Shown piece by piece: positions 30,910-39,520 of a stretch of DNA of 51,204 bases; position 1 is the first letter of the stretch; each line of letters begins with the position of its first letter. The notes beneath the pieces are model-generated. The model had not been told where the DNA came from. It searched no databases and saw only the letters and a program-made list of their open reading frames with translations. The position numbers and the translations under genes were made by a program. The stretch is from NCBI GenBank assembly GCA_002343845.1, contig DDSQ01000009.1, forward strand, positions 35,842 through 87,045, read 5' to 3'. Source of the DNA: Planctomycetes bacterium UBA2386 (GTDB lineage: Bacteria > Planctomycetota > UBA1135 > UBA2386).

Positions 30910-31953
30910 TCACTTCTTCTTCGTGTAGGTCGCGCGGAAGCTCTCGAACGGCGCGGCCGTGCCGATGATTGCATGGTTGCTCGCGGACTTCGCCGCACCG
31001 TCGGCGGTGAACTCCATCATCATGCGCTGAGCGCTCGGCTGGCCCTGGTAGAGCGCGTTGCTGGTCGCGACGAACCTGCCGTCGGCGGTCCAGCGCGCCT
31101 CGAGCTGCATGACCTCGCCCATGTTGCTCACGTAGATGCCGCTGATGCAGTCGCGACCGGCATCGTGGGCCCAGAACACGTCGCCGAGGTACTTGCCCGG
31201 CATGCCCTCGGCCTCGCCCTCGGTCTTGCCGTGCAGCACCGCACCGCCGTATCGCGCGACGAACGTGTCGGTGCCGGTGATCTTCATCGGCGGCGCGCCC
31301 GGCATCATCACCATCTCGCCGACGACCGCGTAGGTGCCGGCCGACTTGCCCAGGCGCACGATCTGCTCGTTCGCCTTCGCCCCCATCCACGACGCACCGT
31401 CGAGGGTGGCGCTGAAGCCGTCGCCGCCGCGCGTGAACGTGCCGTCGATCATGTGCAGCGGCTCCCCCTCGGCGAGCAGCAGGTGCATCGTGTGCTTCAT
31501 CGTCTCGCCGTCGACCTTCATGACCGAACGCTGGGCGTAGGTCGTTCCCGCCTGCCTGGTCAGCGAGATCTGCACGTGCGAGCCGTCGGGCAGCAGTTGC
31601 AGTTCGTTCAGGTAGGCCTGGCCGCCGCTGTTGACGCTGGCGTTGACGTAGCGCTTGTTCTCGCGATCCCAGCCGAGGTAGCTGCGGTGCACGAAGGTGC
31701 CGTCGATCCCCTCGAACTGCACCGCGAAGTCGCCCTGCACGAAGTGGCCGTCGAGGCACCACGCGTAGGTGCCCTTGCCGGTCCACTTCGTCGTCGGCCC
31801 ACCGGGCTCGTTCATCACGCCGCCGCCGGTCCAGTTGCCGAGCATCGGCGCGAGCTTCTGCAGTTCGGGCGCGGGGCCGGGCGGGGCGTCCTGGGCGGGG
31901 AGCAGCACGGGGAGCAGCAGCAGGAACGACGACGCGGCGCGAGTGTGGTTCAT
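30910..31953 (-). CDS. Secreted protein with two DUF1579-like halves
   Basis: The ATG at 31953 gives 347 residues and a signal peptide (MNHTRAASSFLLLLPVLLPAQ, cut before Gln-Asp). Residues about 30-165 hold a DUF1579-like unit: LAPMLGNWTGGGVM, LDGHFVQGDFAVQFEGIDGTFVHRSYLGWDRENKRYV, MKVDGETMKHTMHLLL. A second unit from about 205 repeats the plan: SAGTYAVVGEMVMMPGAPPMKITGTDTFVARYGGAVLHGKTEGE, LGDVFWAHDAGRDCISGIYVSN, ARWTADGRFVATSNALYQG. So the protein is an internal duplication of a lipocalin-like beta barrel. DUF1579 proteins are often exported and of unknown role. It is divergent from the DUF445 gene. Confidence 0.8.
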   Translation of the reverse strand: MNHTRAASSFLLLLPVLLPAQDAPPGPAPELQKLAPMLGNWTGGGVMNEPGGPTTKWTGKGTYAWCLDGHFVQGDFAVQFEGIDGTFVHRSYLGWDRENKRYVNASVNSGGQAYLNELQLLPDGSHVQISLTRQAGTTYAQRSVMKVDGETMKHTMHLLLAEGEPLHMIDGTFTRGGDGFSATLDGASWMGAKANEQIVRLGKSAGTYAVVGEMVMMPGAPPMKITGTDTFVARYGGAVLHGKTEGEAEGMPGKYLGDVFWAHDAGRDCISGIYVSNMGEVMQLEARWTADGRFVATSNALYQGQPSAQRMMMEFTADGAAKSASNHAIIGTAAPFESFRATYTKKK

Positions 31954-32116
31954 GGCGGGTGCGTGCGAAGCGGAGCGCGGCACTAGAAGCCTGGTGGCGA
32001 ACCACGTCGAGGCCGCGATCGCGTTTCGACGGCGACTTCGGATGCGCGGCACGACCGTGCAGCGCGGCGCGACAATGCGTGGAGGGGCGCGAACTCCTGC
32101 CTGGCAATGACACTCG

Positions 32117-32145
32117 TTGAGCCGGCGCACCCCCCTCGCGATACT
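32117..32145 (+). promoter_or_regulatory. Candidate sigma70-type promoter for the DUF445 gene
   Basis: TTGAGC at 32117-32122 and GATACT at 32140-32145 are separated by 17 bases and lie 14 bases ahead of the ATG at 32159. Both hexamers match the consensus in four of six positions. The match could be chance, as many GC-rich promoters deviate. Confidence 0.3.
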
Positions 32146-32158
32146 CCCGCGCCCCCGA

Positions 32159-32767
32159 ATGCCCGCACCCGACCTCTGGACCTGGATCACCATCCCCGCG
32201 ATCGGTGGCGTCATCGGTTGGAGCACCAACTGGCTCGCCGTGAAGATGATCTTCCGGCCGATCAAGCCGCGCCGCTTCCTCGGGATCCGCATCCAGGGCC
32301 TCGTCGGGCGCCGCCAGCACGAACTCGCGAAGGCGATCGGCCGCGTCGTCGGCAATCACCTCGTCGAGCACAAGGACGTCGTGAAGAGCCTCAACAAGCT
32401 CGACTTCCACGGCATCCTCGGCGGCGTGCTCGATCGGGGCCTCGGCCCCAAGATCCAGGAACTGCGCGGCCTGCCGCTGATCGGCGGCTTCCTGACCGAG
32501 GAGCGCGTGCGCGACCTGCGCAACTCGATCGTCGACGGCATCATGAAGCACAAGGAGGCCGTGCTCGACGAAGTCGAACGTGGTCTCGCCGCCGGCCTCG
32601 ACGTTCCCGCCCTCGTCGAGAAGAAGGTCGCCGGCTTCGCGATCGAGAAGCTCGAGGCGCTGATCCTCGAAGTCGCGAGCCGCGAGCTGAAGGCGATCGA
32701 GATACTCGGCGGCGTCCTCGGCGTGTTGATCGGCCTCACCCAGGTGGCGTTCCTGTACTTCCGCTGA
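32159..32767 (+). CDS. DUF445 (YheB-type) membrane protein
   Basis: This 202-residue protein has an N-terminal membrane helix in the family signature IPAIGGVIGWSTNWLAVKMIFRPIKP, followed by GRRQHELAKAIGRVVGNHLVEHKDVV and a long amphipathic helical region, and ends in a second helix ILGGVLGVLIGLTQVAFLYF. This matches DUF445/YheB, a widespread family of unknown function, but it is shorter than many members (often 370 or more). A start 14 codons upstream (TTG) is less likely. It is divergent from the DUF1579 gene, so the 205 bases between hold both promoters. Confidence 0.88.
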   Translation: MPAPDLWTWITIPAIGGVIGWSTNWLAVKMIFRPIKPRRFLGIRIQGLVGRRQHELAKAIGRVVGNHLVEHKDVVKSLNKLDFHGILGGVLDRGLGPKIQELRGLPLIGGFLTEERVRDLRNSIVDGIMKHKEAVLDEVERGLAAGLDVPALVEKKVAGFAIEKLEALILEVASRELKAIEILGGVLGVLIGLTQVAFLYFR

Positions 32768-32806
32768 CCGTTACGGCCCCGCCGACGGACGACTAGATCC
32801 CCCGCC

Positions 32807-34078
32807 ATGTCGGTTCGCCCCGCCATTCCCGCCCTGCTGCTCGCCTCCCTGCTCGCGCCGGCGCAGGCCCAGGAGCAGAAGGTCATCGCCTATCCGGTGC
32901 GCGACGCGCTGTCGCCGTTCCGCAACCCGACCGACGTCTACGCGCCGCCCGACGAGGTCTTCCGCCTGCTGCGCGTCATGCAGGCACTGGCCGACGCGCG
33001 CGGCGCTCCCAAGCAACCGGACGCCGACGGCCGCGAGAGCCTGGACGACCCGCGCTGGCGCGCCGCCCGCGACGACCTGCACCGACAGAATCTCGACGCC
33101 GGTTACCTCGCGCAGATCATCCGCGTGAACAAGAACGCCGCCGACCGCGCGACCGCGTTCTACGGCATGTTCTACCTGGCGAACGTCGACCACGTGTTCG
33201 AGTTGATCGCGCACATCCCCGGCGAGCCGGTGCGGGCCACGCGCGAGGCGGCGTTGCCGCGCGCGATCGAGTTCCTGCGCAAGAACCTGCGGCGCAAGTT
33301 CGGCGACCTGACCAAGGAGCAGCAAGACGAACTGGTCAGGGCGCTGCCGGAACCGGGCAGCCCGGTGGCGCGCGCCGGCGGGCTCAACCGCCGTCCGGTG
33401 CCTGGCGACCACCTGCACGCGTTGACCCTCGTGCCGTTCTTCCAACTGCTCGACCTCGACGATCCGCTCGACCAGGCGCAGGGTGCGTGGTTCCTGAAGG
33501 AGACGTTCGCGCTGCGCGGCGACCTCGCGCTGCGCTGGCTCGAACCGGCGCTGCCGCGACTGCGGCAGCTGCTCGGCTCGAAGTCGTCGCAGGTGCGCGA
33601 TCAGGTCATCAGCCTGTTCCGCACGATCGGGCCGGAGAAGCTGCGCGAGCCGCCGGTCGACGATGCTCGCGCGCTCGTCGACTGGGCCGACGAGGCGAGC
33701 AAGGCCCTGTTCCCGCCGATCCGCAACCTCAACGACGCGATCGTGCAGCTGCACGCGAGCCCCGAACGCGATGCACTCGCCGCGGCCGGAGTGGCTGCGC
33801 TCGAGAACTCGTCGATCGGCGATCCGTTCACCGGCCAGCGCGCCGACGGCACCTGGCTGCGCGGTTTCCGCGTCGCGCGCGTGCCCGACGAACTGAAGCC
33901 CCTGGCCATCCCCGCCGAGGCCATCATCACGCACGTCAACGGCATCGCCGTGGGCGACGCCGCGTCGCTGCTCACCACCGTGCGGCGACAACTCGACACG
34001 CGTTCGTGGCCGCGCACCCTGGTCGTCGACTACGTGCTCAAGGACGCGAGCCGGGCGATCGAGTACCGCGTGCTGTGA
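32807..34078 (+). CDS. Secreted helical protein with C-terminal PDZ-like domain
   Basis: This 423-residue protein has a signal peptide ending APAQA (cut before Gln-Glu-Gln). The body (about residues 25-320) is helical, rich in Leu/Arg repeats of HEAT-like type (DQAQGAWFLKETFALRGDLALRWLEPALPRLRQLLGSKSSQVRDQVISLFRTIGPEKL). The last 75 residues (GFRVARVPDELKPLAIPAEAIITHVNGIAVGDAASLLTTVRRQL...TLVVDYVL) look like a PDZ domain with a peptide-groove loop and the ITHVNG strand. There is no protease motif, so it is probably a periplasmic scaffold. It follows the DUF445 gene by 39 bases. Confidence 0.75.
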   Translation: MSVRPAIPALLLASLLAPAQAQEQKVIAYPVRDALSPFRNPTDVYAPPDEVFRLLRVMQALADARGAPKQPDADGRESLDDPRWRAARDDLHRQNLDAGYLAQIIRVNKNAADRATAFYGMFYLANVDHVFELIAHIPGEPVRATREAALPRAIEFLRKNLRRKFGDLTKEQQDELVRALPEPGSPVARAGGLNRRPVPGDHLHALTLVPFFQLLDLDDPLDQAQGAWFLKETFALRGDLALRWLEPALPRLRQLLGSKSSQVRDQVISLFRTIGPEKLREPPVDDARALVDWADEASKALFPPIRNLNDAIVQLHASPERDALAAAGVAALENSSIGDPFTGQRADGTWLRGFRVARVPDELKPLAIPAEAIITHVNGIAVGDAASLLTTVRRQLDTRSWPRTLVVDYVLKDASRAIEYRVL

Positions 34079-34094
34079 CCGGCGCGCGCGCCGT

Positions 34095-35225
34095 TCACTT
34101 GTAGGTCTTCAGCACCCACTCGCGCCACTTGGCGTCGAACGCCTCGGGTTCGAGGTCGTAGACGGCGAGCAGTTGCTCGACCTGGCGCGAGACCCCGTAG
34201 CTGCCCTTCAGCCCGACCAGGAAGCGGCCGAACCGCGCGCGATCCGTGGTCATCAGCCAGTCGACGCGCGACCACGCCTGCAGGTGCGCCCAGTAGCCGA
34301 AGTCGGTCTTGGTCGCGAGCTCGGTGAACGGGATCAGCAGCCGCGGGTGCTGCGCGCGACCCTTCGTCTTCGCGTGCCACTTGTGCTGCGTCTCCTGGTC
34401 GACGCTCTCCTCATCCTTGATCGTCGCCATCATCGTGCGCGTCGGCACCTGGCGTTCGTACCAGTGCGAGAGCCCGAGCGAGACCCAGTACGGCGCGCCG
34501 CCGGCCGCGTCGCAGAACATCCCGATCAGGTGGTAGCGGAACAACGCGTGCACGGTCGCCTCGTCGCGCACCTCGTCGTCCTCGGCCGCCAGGGTGAGGC
34601 CGTTCTGCTGCGTCGCCGGGTAGTAGTGCCGCTGGCCGAGCTGGCTCTTCGTGTTGCAGAACCGGTCGTGGTAGCGCGCCAGGTCCGACTTCTTCTGGAA
34701 CAGCAGCAGCGGAAACTTCCGCTTCTGGCCGAGATGCGTGCCGGTCGCGTCGTCGTGGCCGACCAGCGTCGCGAACTCGGCGTAGAGCTCCTCGGCGCGC
34801 AGCGCGTACAGGTGCAGCCGCAGCCACGGCTCGAGCTTGCTCGCGCGTTCGGGGAACTTGCCGTGGCGCTTGCGGAGCCGCTGCAGGTCGGCGTTCGTGA
34901 GCTTGCGCGCTTCCGACTCCTCGGGCATCCCGGCGGTGCCGAGCGAGCTGCCGATCAGGAAGTGCGGCGTCTCGATCCACAGGATGCGGCCGGCACCGAG
35001 CACCTTCTCGATGTCTTCGGTGCGCTGGTCGTTGGCCCACACGAACGGGCCGTAGGCAACGATGCCCGCCGCCGCCATCGCCTTGGGATCGCCGCCCGTG
35101 AACGGGTCCTTCGGTCCGGCCTTGACCACGTCCTCGTCGTCCTTCGTGGTGCCGGGCGCAGGGTTCTGCGCGAGCAACGACGATGCAAACAGCACGGCGG
35201 TAGCGACAGCTCGGAGCGGATTCAT
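34095..35225 (-). CDS. Secreted peptidase-MA-like protein with degenerate active site
   Basis: The ATG at 35225 gives 376 residues with a signal peptide (NPLRAVATAVLFASSLLAQ, cut before Asn). In the second half, ATVHALFRYHLIGMFCDAAGGAPYWVSLGLSHWYERQVP is laid out like the gluzincin peptidase-MA region, where an HExxH is followed some 20-25 residues later by WLxEGLAxY. Here the HExxH position reads HALFR and the Glu of the later motif is absent (SLGLSHWYE), so it is probably inactive. FGYWAHLQAWSRVDWLMTTDRARFGRFLVGLKG matches the following helices. Role unknown; possibly a binding protein. Its start is 82 bases from the divergent gene at 35308. Confidence 0.65.
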   Translation of the reverse strand: MNPLRAVATAVLFASSLLAQNPAPGTTKDDEDVVKAGPKDPFTGGDPKAMAAAGIVAYGPFVWANDQRTEDIEKVLGAGRILWIETPHFLIGSSLGTAGMPEESEARKLTNADLQRLRKRHGKFPERASKLEPWLRLHLYALRAEELYAEFATLVGHDDATGTHLGQKRKFPLLLFQKKSDLARYHDRFCNTKSQLGQRHYYPATQQNGLTLAAEDDEVRDEATVHALFRYHLIGMFCDAAGGAPYWVSLGLSHWYERQVPTRTMMATIKDEESVDQETQHKWHAKTKGRAQHPRLLIPFTELATKTDFGYWAHLQAWSRVDWLMTTDRARFGRFLVGLKGSYGVSRQVEQLLAVYDLEPEAFDAKWREWVLKTYK

Positions 35226-35307
35226 GCGCGGAAGGCGGAGCGGCGGCGCGAGGTTACCACGATCGGCGCGGACCTTGCCGGGGATCGCCGCCCGGTAACA
35301 TCCCGAC

Positions 35308-37281
35308 ATGCGTCGCCGCGTCCTGCTCGCCGCCCTCGCTGTCGCGCTCGCGATCGCGCTCGGCTACTGGCTCACGCGAGACCCGGATGTCGCGCCGCCT
35401 TCGCAACCGGAGCAGCGCGTCGAGCCGACGCGCACCGAGCCCGCAGCACCGCATGTCGTGGAGCGCACCGCGACAGGGGACGCGGCGGCCGATCCCCGCG
35501 CGGAACCCCCACCCCCGCAGCCGACGACCAGCACGCCGCGCACCCTCGGGCTCGTCCTGCGCGTTCGCCTGCGCGGCCTGCATCCCGACGCGCCGTGGAC
35601 CACGAAGCTGCGCGTCGATCTCGAAGGCCGCGACGACGCCCGCGACGAGTGGCTCGACGTCGACACCTCGGCGACCGTCGACGCGGAGGGCCTGGCGACG
35701 ATCGAGCTGCCCGACTGGTACGCAACCGCGACGCAGCAGAAGGGGCGCCTCGAAGCCGACGATCCGAACTACCAGGACGTCGAGCACGGCTGGACCGACA
35801 AGCTCGACCTCGCGCAAGAACTCGTCCTCGACGTGCAGGCCGTCGCGGTGCTGACCGGGCGCGTCGTCGACGCCGCTGGCCAACCGGTTCCCGCCGCGCG
35901 CGTCGTCGCGTTCGCGCTGCGTTCCGGGCAGCCGGTCGACGGACAACTCGGCACCACGAACTGCCGCGCCGACGGCACCTGGCGGCTCACCGCGCCGAGC
36001 GGAGTGCCGCTGTGGCTGCTCGCCGTGCCGATGCACGCCGCCGCCAACGTGCGACGCTCTGTCGGTCGCGACGGCGCCATCCGCGACCACGGCGAGATGC
36101 GCGCTGACCTGCTGCCGGCCTCGGCGACCGCGACGGGTCACCTCGGAACGCCGACCGCAGTGCCGGACCTCGTTCTGGGCGCCGCAGCGACGATCACGGG
36201 TCGCGTGCGTTGGCTCGACGGCGAAGGCCTGCCCGACGTTCGGGTGCACGCGTTGCCGCGCGGCGGTTCGACGTTCGCCCTCGAGAGCAGCACGTTCGTG
36301 CAGCGCGACATCGACGGCCGGCTGTCGCCCGGAGCGGTGGCGGCGACCGTCGACGGCGGCGAGTTCGTGTTGCCGGCCGTGCCCGGCGTGTCGCTCGACG
36401 TGCAGGTGCGTTCGCTCGGCGGCAGCGAAGAACACGGCGTGCTGATCGGTCCGCCGCTGCAGCAGTCCGCCGTCGCGCCCCAGCGCCTCGAGTTCACGCT
36501 GCCGCGGCCGGTGCTGGTGGTCGTGCGCAACGGCGACGCCGTCGTCGGGGACGCGACCGTCGAGATCGAAAGCGGGACAAAGCTGCGAACCAACCGGCGC
36601 GGGGAACTGCTCGTGGTGCCGACGGGCATGGTGCGGCTGCGCGCGGGGCACCAGCGGCTGCGTTCGCCGTGGCGCGAAGTCGGGCCCCCGGATGCGCGCG
36701 CGACGATCGAACTGGCGCTGTCGGCGGAACTCGTCGAGGTCGCGATCGAGTTCGACGGCGACTTCCGGGTGCGCAACACGATCGTGCAGTGGCGGCGCGA
36801 CGATGGCATGGAGGGGCGCGAGCACCTGCTGCGCGACGACCGGCCGGGTGCGTTCCGCGTGTTCCTCGAGCCGGGGCGTTACCGGGTGACGGCGGGGCCG
36901 GGCGGCGGCGAGCGCAACGGCGTGTTCCTGCTGCCGGTGGAGCGCGACATCGAAGTCGGCGCCGAGCGCGTCGAACTGCGGCTGCCGGCAGTGTTCGGCG
37001 GGACGTTCACGGTGATGGCGACGAACCGCGCGGGCGCGTGGGTCGGCGGGCGGTGCGTGCTCCTCGCGCCGTCGGGCGAGGAAGTGCCGGTGCGCTTTCG
37101 CAGGAACGGGGGCGAAGGAACGGACGGGGAACTGCTGCCCGATGGCACGAATGCGTGCACGCGCGTGCTGGCGCCGGGGGAGTACGAACTGCAGTGCGAC
37201 TTCGGCGAGCACGGGGCGGTGCGCGAACGGTTCCGCGTGACGCCGCGCGAAGTCACCGAGGTGCGCGTTCGGTTGCCGTGA
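35308..37281 (+). CDS. Membrane-anchored carboxypeptidase-regulatory-like domain protein
   Basis: This 657-residue protein starts with an uncleaved membrane anchor (residues 4-22, RRVLLAALAVALAIALGYWL), a Pro/Glu/Thr-rich stalk to about residue 75, and at least three beta-sandwich units. Clear CarboxypepD_reg turns are LTGRVVDAAGQPVPAARVVAF (about 180-200) with ADGTWRLTAPSG, and ITGRVRWLDGEGLPDVRVHALP (about 298-320). The C-terminal unit resembles FTVMATNRAGAWVGGRCVLLAPSGEEVPV. It has the same architecture as the genes at 460 and 47054. No catalytic motif. It is likely a surface-exposed structural or carrier protein. Confidence 0.82.
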   Translation: MRRRVLLAALAVALAIALGYWLTRDPDVAPPSQPEQRVEPTRTEPAAPHVVERTATGDAAADPRAEPPPPQPTTSTPRTLGLVLRVRLRGLHPDAPWTTKLRVDLEGRDDARDEWLDVDTSATVDAEGLATIELPDWYATATQQKGRLEADDPNYQDVEHGWTDKLDLAQELVLDVQAVAVLTGRVVDAAGQPVPAARVVAFALRSGQPVDGQLGTTNCRADGTWRLTAPSGVPLWLLAVPMHAAANVRRSVGRDGAIRDHGEMRADLLPASATATGHLGTPTAVPDLVLGAAATITGRVRWLDGEGLPDVRVHALPRGGSTFALESSTFVQRDIDGRLSPGAVAATVDGGEFVLPAVPGVSLDVQVRSLGGSEEHGVLIGPPLQQSAVAPQRLEFTLPRPVLVVVRNGDAVVGDATVEIESGTKLRTNRRGELLVVPTGMVRLRAGHQRLRSPWREVGPPDARATIELALSAELVEVAIEFDGDFRVRNTIVQWRRDDGMEGREHLLRDDRPGAFRVFLEPGRYRVTAGPGGGERNGVFLLPVERDIEVGAERVELRLPAVFGGTFTVMATNRAGAWVGGRCVLLAPSGEEVPVRFRRNGGEGTDGELLPDGTNACTRVLAPGEYELQCDFGEHGAVRERFRVTPREVTEVRVRLP

Positions 37282-37351
37282 CCGCCATCCGGAGGCGGCG
37301 ACGAGTCTGCCGACCCCACGGCACGGCCGCGGTCGCCACCCACCTACCGCG

Positions 37352-37768
37352 TCAGCGCCCGCGCGAACGCTTCGCCCGCGGCGCCACCTTCCCCGACTTC
37401 GCCTTGCCGCCCTTGCCCTTCGGCGCACACGCCGCGATCAGGTCGTAGCTGATGCGCAGCAGACGACGCAGCTCGGCATCGTCCGCCAGCGCTGCCTCGT
37501 CGACCGTGATCCAACCGTGCTTGCCGACGTACTTCGCGACCCGGAACCCGGCGCGCGTCACCAGCAGCGACTGCAGGTCGAGCCCGACCTTCATCCCGAC
37601 GCACCACCCGCCGTCCTCCTCGCCGCAGCCGGCGAAGATCTTGCCGCGCACGTAGAAGTGCGGCTGCCCGCCGAGCCGCGACGACTCCTCGACGTCGTCC
37701 AGCGTCGCGCACAAGCGCCGCACCCGCGCCAACAGGTCGGAACGCGCACCCTTCGGTCGGCTCGCCAT
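37352..37768 (-). CDS. MmcQ/YjbR-family protein
   Basis: The ATG at 37768 gives 138 residues (another ATG lies at 37783). Features match the MmcQ/YjbR DNA-binding-like fold: LARVRRLCATLDDVEESSRLGGQPHFYVRGKIFAGCGEEDGGWCVGMKVG, AGFRVAKYVGKHGWITVD and DDAELRRLLRISYDLIA. The C-terminus is Lys/Arg-rich (KGKGGKAKSGKVAPRAKRSRGR). The biochemical role of the family is not settled. It is convergent with the preceding surface-protein gene and divergent from the cluster at 37915. Confidence 0.88.
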   Translation of the reverse strand: MASRPKGARSDLLARVRRLCATLDDVEESSRLGGQPHFYVRGKIFAGCGEEDGGWCVGMKVGLDLQSLLVTRAGFRVAKYVGKHGWITVDEAALADDAELRRLLRISYDLIAACAPKGKGGKAKSGKVAPRAKRSRGR

Positions 37769-37914
37769 CGTGGCGCCGATCATGCCACGCGCCCCCGACT
37801 TCGCCTCGCCACGGATGGAACCCGCCCGCCCCCAGCGGCACTCGGGCGCCGCCATGCCCTGTGCGCAGCAGTCCGCTGACGAACGCGACCCCGCCGGCTA
37901 TCCTCGCTGGCCCG

Positions 37915-38316
37915 ATGCTGCGTGCGTCCGTTCTCACTGCCCTGCTCCTGCTGCCCGCCGGCGATCCGACGCCGGTCGGCTTCGCGGTGCTCGCAGGCTT
38001 CGAATACAAGGAAGGCGAGGCGCTGCCGAAGGAGGTCACCGCCCTCGACGGCAAGCAGGTGACGATCCGCGGCTTCATGCTGCGCGAGGTCCCGGGCAGC
38101 GGCGCCGTCAACCAGTTCCTGCTGATCAACGAGGCGTGCGGCTGCAACGGCACGCCGAAGCTCAACGAGATCGTGTTCTGCACCCTGCCCGACGGCGTCA
38201 CGATGGAAGTCAAACCCGGCGTCGTGACCGTGACCGGCACGCTCTACGTCGGCGAGGAGAAGGAAGACGACGTCGTGATCATGCTCTACCAGATGGACGC
38301 CGACTCGGTGCAGTGA
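37915..38316 (+). CDS. Exported DUF3299-like protein
   Basis: The ATG at 37915 gives 133 residues. A hydrophobic N-terminus (LRASVLTALLLLPAG) suggests export. The core LDGKQVTIRGFMLREVPGSGAVNQFLLINEACGCNGTPKLNEIVFCTLPDGV fits DUF3299: a strand pair with a QVTIRGFML opening, and a Cys-x-Cys where the family usually has a single conserved Cys-plus-His. DUF3299 proteins are exported and of unknown function, often linked to metal handling. It is the first gene of a cluster: the next starts 5 bases after its stop. Confidence 0.7.
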   Translation: MLRASVLTALLLLPAGDPTPVGFAVLAGFEYKEGEALPKEVTALDGKQVTIRGFMLREVPGSGAVNQFLLINEACGCNGTPKLNEIVFCTLPDGVTMEVKPGVVTVTGTLYVGEEKEDDVVIMLYQMDADSVQ

Positions 38317-38320
38317 GCGA

Positions 38321-39502
38321 GTGAACGCCGCCCGCATCCTGCTGCTCGTTGCAGCGGCCTCGCCGCTGCTCGCCATCCTGCCGCTCGGCCAGGACTCCGC
38401 CGCGACCGACTGGGCGAAGGAGGTCGAGCGCGCCTGCACCTCGCCCCGCTACGGCCTGCGGCTCGCGGCGTCGCGCAAGGTCGCGGCCGCCGGGCCTGCG
38501 GCGATCCCGGCCGTGGCCGCCTACGCGCAGAAGAACGGCAACAACGCGCTGCCGTCGGCCCTCGTCGACGCGATCGCCGACCAGACGCACCTCGAGGCGG
38601 TGGTCTGGGAGCAGCTCATCGCCTGGAGCAAGGACCGCGACTTCTACTGGCGTGCTTCGGCCCTGCGCGGGCTGGCCCTGCGCGCGCCGCGGCTGACCGG
38701 CGAGCTGATCGCGAAGGAGCTGCACGGACTGTTCGTGTCGTTCCGCGACGATCCGGCCTGGCTGATGCGAACCCACGCGCGGCTCGGCCTCGTGCTGACC
38801 GGGGACGACGCCGCGGCGGCGCTGCCGGAGGACGATCCACGCGCCAGGGCGCGGCTGCCGATGCTGCTGCTGCAGGAGAACCGCGTGCCGCGACTGCAGC
38901 CGTTGCTCGACGCACTCGCCGACGAGCGCACGTTCCAGGGCGTGCCGTGGGGCCAGCAGGTCGCCGGCGAAGTTCACAAGACGCTCAAGACCTGGCTCGG
39001 CGATGCGCATCCGCTGGCAGCCGGCGGGTCGTTCGCCGACACCGCGTCCGGCCTCACGGCCCTGCGCGAAGCCTGCGCCAAGAAGAGCGGGCAAGAACTG
39101 GTCGTGCCGGCGATCCTCCGCGACGGAGCGACGCCCTTCAGCGGCGGCATCGAGCTGTTGTCGTGCAAGCACGGCGACCAATTCGTGCAGTGGACCGACG
39201 AGGGCGACCTGGCGTTCGGCATCGACGCCACGAAGACGCTGCGCTTGCCAGCCCAGGTTCGGGACAACCTGTCGAAGGATCGCACGGCGCTGATCCTCGG
39301 CGACGTCCTCGGCGTCGTGGTATGCGACAGCATCCGCCTGCGCTGGCAGTCGCCGAAGGTGCACGCCAAGGCTGCTCCCGCGAGCCTGCCGCAACCGGCA
39401 ACAGACTGGCTCAAGGCGCTCGCCGCCGCGATCGAAGAAGCCGGAGAACCACGCCTCGCCGCGCATTTGCGCGCTGGCCTCGAACAGTTCGCCGCGCGCT
39501 GA
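38321..39502 (+). CDS. Secreted helical protein of unknown function
   Basis: A GTG start 4 bases after the previous stop gives 393 residues. The N-terminus (NAARILLLVAAASPLLAILPLGQDS) is a signal peptide, perhaps cut before Gln-Asp. Residues about 30-230 are Ala/Leu/Arg-rich helices with HEAT-like character (RLAASRKVAAAGPAAIPAVAAYA; WRASALRGLALRAPRLTGELIAKEL). Residues about 250-345 contain a beta-rich part with Gly/Asp turns and one conserved-looking Cys (LLSCKHGDQFVQWTDEG). No family is recognised. It sits between the DUF3299-like and giant GlmS-like genes in one tight plus-strand cluster. Confidence 0.75.
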   Translation: MNAARILLLVAAASPLLAILPLGQDSAATDWAKEVERACTSPRYGLRLAASRKVAAAGPAAIPAVAAYAQKNGNNALPSALVDAIADQTHLEAVVWEQLIAWSKDRDFYWRASALRGLALRAPRLTGELIAKELHGLFVSFRDDPAWLMRTHARLGLVLTGDDAAAALPEDDPRARARLPMLLLQENRVPRLQPLLDALADERTFQGVPWGQQVAGEVHKTLKTWLGDAHPLAAGGSFADTASGLTALREACAKKSGQELVVPAILRDGATPFSGGIELLSCKHGDQFVQWTDEGDLAFGIDATKTLRLPAQVRDNLSKDRTALILGDVLGVVVCDSIRLRWQSPKVHAKAAPASLPQPATDWLKALAAAIEEAGEPRLAAHLRAGLEQFAAR

Positions 39503-39520
39503 CCAGGAGACACCAACCCG

